From assembly GCA_964606465.1 (NCBI GenBank), contig CAZSGI010000027.1, positions 1 through 10,868 on the forward strand: DNA of 10,868 nt, read 5' to 3'. Made by a program: the position numbers and the translations under genes. This DNA comes from CG10-46-32 sp964606465 (lineage in GTDB: Bacteria; Patescibacteriota; Patescibacteriia; UBA2169). Shown in pieces: positions 6,387 through 10,868 of this stretch; the first letter of the stretch is position 1, and the number at the start of each line of letters is the position of its first letter. The notes beneath the pieces were generated by a model. That model was not told where the DNA came from. It made no database searches and was given only the letters and a program-made list of their open reading frames with translations.

Positions 6387-7676
6387 CTACCGTCCGAGTG
6401 CCGCGTCCAAAAGTAGCCGCATGTCGTCCCACTGCGCACCCGGCGATTCGCCTCCCAAGGTGATGGCAATCACCTCCCGCCCGGCGCGGTTGCGCGCTTT
6501 CATGACCACGTTGCGCCCCGCTTCCTCGGTGTAGCCGGTTTTGGACCCGATCACCACGTACGGCACGTCAATGGCTTTGTTGGTGTTTTCCAGAACGTGC
6601 CGTTTCCCGTTGTTGACGCTTGAGATGGTAATCTTTTTGGGCGTGGTTGCCTGCAGGAACGCCAGGTCCGAAAACACGTGACGCGCGAGCTTGTAGAGGT
6701 CCTCGGCCGTTGAGACGTTTTGCGCCGAAAGTCCGGTCGGATCGGCGAATGAAGTGTCGCGCATTTCGAGCTCGCGCGCTTTTTGGTTCATGGCCGCCAC
6801 AAACTCCTCCGGCGAAAGTCCGGTTGAGCGCGCGAGCGCTTTTGCCGCGTTGTTCGCGCTCCGGAGGAGCGTGGCGTAGAACAGGTCGCGCGCGGTAAAC
6901 ACGTCTCCGGGCTTGGCGTAGATTTTTGCGGGAATGGCGTCGTCGGATGCAACCATGGCGATGCGCGCGTTCCACCCCGGGTTATGCTCCAAGAATTCGG
7001 CCGCGGTCGCGAGCTTGGTGAGGCTCGCGATGGGCCGCCGTATGTCGCTTCCGCGCGCGAGGAGCACTTCGCCGGTTTTTGAATCCGAGACGTAAATACT
7101 CGGCGCGCCCAGCTTTTCTTTGAGGTATTCGCTCCGGTCGAGGTGGTCCGCGAGCACGGCCACAAAACCGCTCGCCCAGTCGGCCGTCGCCGTCAGGGTG
7201 CGAGCCTCTGCGCGGCGCTCTCCGGCGAGGTGCCGCCACGCTCCGAGCTCGTCGTTGTAAAGGTAGATTTCTTTGAACCGCGCCTCATCCGTGGGGTAGC
7301 CGAACGTGACCGCAACCGTGCCAGAGAGCTTGTTATCGGTTGCAGGCAGCACCGCGTAGTGGTACACGCTCGAGACGAGCGTTTTGTCCGGCGGTATTGC
7401 GGGATAGTACTCCGGAGCAATCAGCTCGACGAACGCGCCGTGGGTCAGCGACGGCGCAACAGAGAGGTCGCGCGCGGGCGTGGTGGCGGTGTACCCGTTT
7501 GAGAGTTCCACGTCCGTTACCCACTGCGAAACAATAACATCGGATTGGGCGCGCACTTCCGCGGAAGATACAAGAAACAAGATACAAGAAACAAACAAGA
7601 TACAAAATCCAAAATTAAAACCCAAGGGGGTCTGTTTTGGATATTTGAATTTGTACCTTTGAATTTGTTTGGTCAT
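6387..7676 (-). CDS. D-alanyl-D-alanine carboxypeptidase (peptidase S11, penicillin-binding protein)
   Basis: A 429-residue exported serine peptidase that removes the terminal D-Ala from peptidoglycan pentapeptides. The catalytic motifs are S218-LT-K221 (nucleophile and base), S273-A-N275 and K379-T-G381. A basic N-terminus (1-20), a hydrophobic stretch (21-38) and VRA|QSD (cleavage after about 43) form a signal peptide. Residues about 45-180 form a beta-rich domain I do not recognise; the peptidase runs from about 190 to 425. The C-terminal membrane-anchoring domain of classical DacA is absent. Start 7676 is the only ATG before residue 241 that preserves the signal peptide. The frame extends to 8045 only antisense to argS. 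The signal-peptide region lies in an AT-rich repeat tract. It is the first gene of the cluster with the L,D-transpeptidase. Confidence 0.94.
   Translation of the reverse strand: MTKQIQRYKFKYPKQTPLGFNFGFCILFVSCILFLVSSAEVRAQSDVIVSQWVTDVELSNGYTATTPARDLSVAPSLTHGAFVELIAPEYYPAIPPDKTLVSSVYHYAVLPATDNKLSGTVAVTFGYPTDEARFKEIYLYNDELGAWRHLAGERRAEARTLTATADWASGFVAVLADHLDRSEYLKEKLGAPSIYVSDSKTGEVLLARGSDIRRPIASLTKLATAAEFLEHNPGWNARIAMVASDDAIPAKIYAKPGDVFTARDLFYATLLRSANNAAKALARSTGLSPEEFVAAMNQKARELEMRDTSFADPTGLSAQNVSTAEDLYKLARHVFSDLAFLQATTPKKITISSVNNGKRHVLENTNKAIDVPYVVIGSKTGYTEEAGRNVVMKARNRAGREVIAITLGGESPGAQWDDMRLLLDAALGR
7566..7605. repeat. 14-nt tandem repeat inside the carboxypeptidase signal-peptide region
   Basis: On the plus strand AGATACAAGAAACA occurs twice in perfect tandem (7566-7579 and 7580-7593), then AACA and a partial third copy AGATACAA (7598-7605). 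The unit is 14 nt, not a multiple of three, so it is read in shifting frames on the minus strand as a hydrophobic stretch rich in Leu, Phe, Ile, Val and Cys. The composition is strongly AT-rich against the GC-rich genes on both sides. Confidence 0.9.
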
Positions 7677-7685
7677 TGTATCTTG
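7596..7685. repeat. Interrupted inverted repeat around the carboxypeptidase start
   Basis: An outer arm CAAGATACA (7596-7604) is matched by TGTATCTTG (7677-7685). An inner arm ATCCAAAA (7607-7614) is matched by TTTTGGAT (7635-7642), with a 20-nt loop. The right outer arm lies directly upstream of the ATG at 7676 on the minus strand. The element spans the first 27 or so codons. Its A-rich words resemble intergenic repeats that I associate with CPR genomes from memory, which is unverified. Confidence 0.7.
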
Positions 7686-7697
7686 CTGTCTTTGCCT

Positions 7698-7706
7698 AGT
7701 ATACCA
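7698..7706 (-). promoter_or_regulatory. Extended -10 promoter of the carboxypeptidase/L,D-transpeptidase operon
   Basis: The minus strand reads TGGTATACT (7706-7698), identical to the boxes before ymdB and pilT. The predicted start near 7691 leaves a leader of about 15 nt before ATG 7676, with no Shine-Dalgarno. No consensus -35 was seen at 7726-7721. Confidence 0.65.
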
Positions 7707-7731
7707 CGCTCTCGCGTTTTTTCCGATTTTG

Positions 7732-7740
7732 TGGTAGTTT
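7732..7740 (+). promoter_or_regulatory. Extended -10 promoter of argS
   Basis: TGGTAGTTT is a weaker form of the extended -10 box found across the window, followed by 6 nt and the ATG at 7747. A start about 7 nt past the hexamer falls on the ATG itself, so a leaderless mRNA is expected. It is divergent from the carboxypeptidase promoter within a 70-bp gap. No -35 box is evident. Confidence 0.45.
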
Positions 7741-7746
7741 TTCGGT

Positions 7747-9543
7747 ATGATTGCGGATACGCTTGAGCAAGAAATCCGGAGGGCGTTCAAGGCAGCGTTC
7801 AGCTGGCAGCCCGATGGGGTTACTTTGGTGAGCCCGGACCCACTGTTCGGGGATTTTGCGGTTTCGTGCCACCAGTTTTCGAAAGGGTTGGGGCAGTCCC
7901 CGCAGCATGTTGCGTCCCGCCTCGCCGCGCGGCTTGGGGGCGAACTCATCATCAAGGCCGAAGCGGTTGGGGGGTACCTGAACATTACTGTTTCCGCCGC
8001 CGCGCTCGCGGAAGAAGCGGTGTCAGTGGTTACCAAGCAGGGCAACCGCTACGGCGAATCAAGAGCGAGGAAAGAAAAGCTCCTACTCGAGTATTCGTCC
8101 CCCAACACCAACAAGCCCCTGCACCTGGGGCACGTCCGAAACAACGTGCTGGGTATGTCGCTCTCCCGCCTTCTCGCGTCTCAAGGAGTTGCGGTGATCA
8201 AAGTGCAGATTATCAACGACCGCGGCATCCACATCATCAAATCCATGCTCGCGTACCAAAAGTGGGGAAACGGAGAGACGCCTCGGGAGGCTCGCGAGAA
8301 GGGCGACCATTTCGTAGGCAGGTTCTACGTGAGATTTGAGCAGGAGTTTGAGCGCGAGTGGCAGGCCTATTTGAAAAGCAATCACGAAGTTCCCGGTTTA
8401 TCAAAAGAAGATGCGGCCAAGCGGCGGCAGGAGTTTTTCGGCGAATCGGAAATCGGGCTCCAGGCCCAGGAAATGCTGCGCAAGTGGGAAGTCGGGGACA
8501 AAGAGGTTATGCAGCTCTGGAAGCAGATGAATACGTGGGTGTACGAAGGGTTTCGCGAGACCTACGCGGCTTTGGGAAGCGAGTTTGACAGAGACTACTA
8601 CGAGAGCGACACCTACCTCCTGGGAAAAAAGGTGGTGAGCGAGGGCGTGAAGAGGGGGGTCTTTTTCGAGGAGGGCGGAGCGCTCTGGGCCGATCTTACC
8701 GACGTTGGCTTGGACAAAAAACTGGTCAGGCGTTCGGACGGCACGTCGGTGTACGTAACGCAGGATTTGGGGCTCGCGGTCGCGCGGCAGCGGGAGTTCG
8801 GCTTTGACGGCATGGTGTACGTGGTGGGGCATGAGCAGGAGTACCACTTTCAGGTGCTGTTTGCGATTTTGAAAAAATTGGGATATGGTTGGGCGAAGAA
8901 CCTTCATCACCTTTCATACGGCTTGGTGTTTTTGCCGGAAGGCAAGATGAAATCCCGCGAAGGCAAGGTGGTTGACGCGGATGACATCATCCGCGAGGTC
9001 AAGGCGCTCGCCGCGGAAGAGGTCAAAAAGCGGTTTCCGGACGTAACCGAGGCCGAGCTTGCCGAGCGCTCGGACGCCATCGGCATGGGTGCTCTGAAGT
9101 TTTTTCTGCTGCGCGTAACCCCGTCCCAGTCAATCCGGTACAATCCAAAAGAGGCAATTTCGTTCGAGGGCTCAACCGGGCCCTACGTTCAGTACGCGCA
9201 CGCGCGAATCGCGAGCATCCTCTCGGAGGAGACGAATGCTCGCGCGCCGGACGCGGTTCGGTTTGAGCTGCTCGCGTCGCCGGAAGAGCGGGCGCTCGCG
9301 CTAGAGCTCCTGCGGTATCCAGACACCGTGGCACAAGCCGCCGCGCACTACAACCCGAGCGCGGTGTGCAGCTACCTCCTTGAGCTCTCCCGCGCGTTCA
9401 GTACGTTCTACCACCAGCACCACGTGCTGCGCGCCGAGGGAGATGAGCTCAAGCACGCTCGGTTGGCGCTCATCAGGGCCGTGCAGGTTGTGCTGCGCAA
9501 CGGGCTTTCGTTGTTGGGCATTGCGGCTCCGGAGAAGATGTAG
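7747..9543 (+). CDS. argS: Arginyl-tRNA synthetase
   Basis: A 598-residue class I aminoacyl-tRNA synthetase that charges tRNA-Arg in the cytoplasm. An N-terminal additional domain (about 1-105) contains GDF (35-37) and GGYLNI (75-80), typical of ArgRS. The catalytic core has SSPNTNKPLHLGH with the HIGH-type motif HLGH at 126-129, INDRG (156-160), VGHEQEYH (360-367) and the KMSKS-type loop MKSREGK at 401-407. The anticodon-binding DALR domain (about 475-598) carries YVQYAHARI (480-488). A canonical lysine follows the loop, so the enzyme should be active. No Shine-Dalgarno is seen; an extended -10 box lies 6 nt before the ATG. A secreted-protein gene starts 4 bp after its TAG stop, suggesting co-transcription. 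Confidence 0.98.
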   Translation: MIADTLEQEIRRAFKAAFSWQPDGVTLVSPDPLFGDFAVSCHQFSKGLGQSPQHVASRLAARLGGELIIKAEAVGGYLNITVSAAALAEEAVSVVTKQGNRYGESRARKEKLLLEYSSPNTNKPLHLGHVRNNVLGMSLSRLLASQGVAVIKVQIINDRGIHIIKSMLAYQKWGNGETPREAREKGDHFVGRFYVRFEQEFEREWQAYLKSNHEVPGLSKEDAAKRRQEFFGESEIGLQAQEMLRKWEVGDKEVMQLWKQMNTWVYEGFRETYAALGSEFDRDYYESDTYLLGKKVVSEGVKRGVFFEEGGALWADLTDVGLDKKLVRRSDGTSVYVTQDLGLAVARQREFGFDGMVYVVGHEQEYHFQVLFAILKKLGYGWAKNLHHLSYGLVFLPEGKMKSREGKVVDADDIIREVKALAAEEVKKRFPDVTEAELAERSDAIGMGALKFFLLRVTPSQSIRYNPKEAISFEGSTGPYVQYAHARIASILSEETNARAPDAVRFELLASPEERALALELLRYPDTVAQAAAHYNPSAVCSYLLELSRAFSTFYHQHHVLRAEGDELKHARLALIRAVQVVLRNGLSLLGIAAPEKM

Positions 9544-9547
9544 ATTT

Positions 9548-10868
9548 ATGAAAAAAGGAAACCTCGCGTTAGCCGGATGCATCGTGTGCGTTGTTCTGTT
9601 ATGGCCCCTTTCAGGCGCTCTCGCGCAATCTGCGGCGCACGCTGGCGAGTTGGACAAACCGGCCTACGCGCGGGCGGTTGCGTGGGCGGGAGAGAAAGTC
9701 GTTGCCATCATAGATTGGATTCAAGACGGATTTTCGCGCTTGGCCGCGCTGCTCTTTGGGAGGGGCGGGGAAGAGCTTGCAACCCAAGGCGCGCCAAGCG
9801 CGCCCGGCCGCGTGCTCGGCGAAGAAGCGGTTGTGCTTGAGCCTCCTCTGGACCAAGGGGTCCTCCCCGAACCGCCCGGCATTCCATCGCCTGCGCCGGT
9901 TTTGGGGTCTGTTCCGGAGTTTGCGCCCCAAGGAGAAACTACCAGGCAGGTTCCGGAGCAGGAATCTGTTTCAGAAATTGAGCAGAACCTCACAGAATCG
10001 CCCGCGCCAACGACTTCTGAACCAGCCATCCCTCCTCCTGTTCCGCTTTCACCTCCCACAGAAGAAGCCAGGGACGAGAAGTCTTCCAGCATTATTCTGG
10101 TTCACGGCGCAGATAGGGTTCCGCCGTCTTCTTCGGTGTCGCCGCTTTCGGGAACAACCACCAGCGCGCAGTTTGACGTGGGGTGGGGCGGGCAGGATAA
10201 CCGGCCCGGCGACGTTACGTTGCGCTACGACGTGCAGTACCAGGTTGATTCCGGAGACTGGGTTGCGTGGCTCTCGGAAACCGTTCTCTTCTCGTCGCTC
10301 TTTACCGGTGAAGACGAAAAGACCTACGGCTTCCGTACCCGGAGCCGCGACCCCGAGGGAAACTGGGAAGACTACCCCCAGAGTGCGGATACCAGCACCT
10401 ATCTCAATCTCTCGGTGCCCAATGATCCGGAAGTAACGTCCCACGCAACGTCAACGGTTGAGATTGTCACGGGTGATGATGACGAAGACACGGGAGTTGC
10501 TGATGTACAGGTGACTTTATCCGGAACCGGGGATGCGAACGACACGCTGGTCATCACGCTCACTGAAACTTCAACAACCGCAACCACGACCATAGACAGC
10601 GCGGGCGCATGGTCCCAGCAGTTTACCTTGGCCGAGGGTGACAACACGTTCAGCCTGCAATCAAGCGAAGCGGACGGGGATGTGTCAAATGTGGTCAGTT
10701 TCAGTTTGACCTTGGAGCTCGTGCCCACGCTTGACGTGGTCATCAATGAAATCGCGTGGATGGGGACTGCAGCAGACGCGAATGATGAGTGGCTGGAGCT
10801 CTATAACGCGAGCTCAACGGCAATCAGCCTTGCGGGGTGGACGCTTTCGGCGGCGGACGGGACTCCGA
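9548..10868 (+). CDS. Secreted multidomain protein with lamin-tail domain (partial, runs off the window)
   Basis: An open frame of at least 440 residues with no stop before the window edge. Residues 1-26 form a signal peptide (basic MKKGN, hydrophobic core, ALA|QSA). After a short helical segment (about 38-72), a Pro/Glu/Ser-rich linker (about 80-180) leads to an FN3-like domain (about 190-287; YDVQYQVDSGDWVAWL, KTYGFRTRSRDPEGNWE). Next comes an Ig-like beta domain (about 292-390, Thr-rich), then the start of a lamin-tail domain (about 396 on; VVINEIAWMG, NDEWLELYN, LAGWTL). Such proteins are exported and probably surface-attached; lamin-tail domains are often found in secreted nucleases and surface proteins. 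The missing C-terminus decides the function. It starts 4 bp after argS, with a weak GGAG 13 nt upstream. Confidence 0.88.
   Translation, partial: MKKGNLALAGCIVCVVLLWPLSGALAQSAAHAGELDKPAYARAVAWAGEKVVAIIDWIQDGFSRLAALLFGRGGEELATQGAPSAPGRVLGEEAVVLEPPLDQGVLPEPPGIPSPAPVLGSVPEFAPQGETTRQVPEQESVSEIEQNLTESPAPTTSEPAIPPPVPLSPPTEEARDEKSSSIILVHGADRVPPSSSVSPLSGTTTSAQFDVGWGGQDNRPGDVTLRYDVQYQVDSGDWVAWLSETVLFSSLFTGEDEKTYGFRTRSRDPEGNWEDYPQSADTSTYLNLSVPNDPEVTSHATSTVEIVTGDDDEDTGVADVQVTLSGTGDANDTLVITLTETSTTATTTIDSAGAWSQQFTLAEGDNTFSLQSSEADGDVSNVVSFSLTLELVPTLDVVINEIAWMGTAADANDEWLELYNASSTAISLAGWTLSAADGTP

Noticed and set aside
7566..7605. Tandem repeats as a possible CRISPR array.
   Set aside because: The units are 14 nt and directly contiguous, without unique spacers of constant length, and no cas gene is present.
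7677..8045. Upstream continuation of the carboxypeptidase frame, adding 123 residues.
   Set aside because: It is antisense to the 5' part of argS, and the signal peptide begins properly at ATG 7676.

Overview
The window looks like a chromosomal segment from a Patescibacteria (Candidate Phyla Radiation) genome, most likely a Parcubacteria-type lineage. This is inferred from gene content and style: compact, nearly gap-free gene order, almost no Shine-Dalgarno sequences, GC-rich coding DNA, a PilT ATPase beside a cyclic-nucleotide/GAF protein, an FG-GAP/YkuD L,D-transpeptidase, a DUF2723 membrane protein and a secreted lamin-tail-domain protein. UGA is used as a normal stop at least twice (ends at 112 and 4253), which argues against the UGA=Gly code of Absconditabacteria/Gracilibacteria. 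No database search was possible, so the taxonomic call is an inference.

Layout. 1-75 (-): tRNA-Gly(UCC) with its own near-consensus promoter. 112-1773 (-): DUF2723 multi-pass membrane protein. 1826-2617 (+): YmdB-family metallophosphoesterase, divergent from DUF2723. 2669-3004 (+): HU-family DNA-binding protein. 3041-3072: a bidirectional terminator where HU meets two abutting minus-strand tRNAs, Lys(CUU) and Arg(UCG). 3300-7676 (-): a four-gene cluster, transcribed right to left, of D,D-carboxypeptidase, L,D-transpeptidase, PilT and cNMP/GAF protein. 7747-9543 (+): arginyl-tRNA synthetase. 9548 to the right edge (+): an open-ended secreted protein with FN3-like, Ig-like and lamin-tail domains. 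No stretch above 300 bases lacks a gene; the longest intergenic gaps are about 75 bases and hold promoters or a terminator.

How the genes fit together. The carboxypeptidase and L,D-transpeptidase form a logical pair: the first trims pentapeptides to tetrapeptides, the donor substrate for the second. PilT and the cNMP/GAF protein form a pilus-motor and sensor pair behind an internal promoter. ArgRS and tRNA-Arg lie in the same window but are not co-transcribed.

The most distinctive signals are: (i) a recurrent extended -10 box, TGGTATACT or a close variant, placed so near start codons that most mRNAs here should be leaderless or nearly so; (ii) a short tandem/inverted A-rich repeat that forms the signal-peptide coding region of the carboxypeptidase. 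I saw no CRISPR array, transposase, phage gene or clearly undescribed defence-like system.
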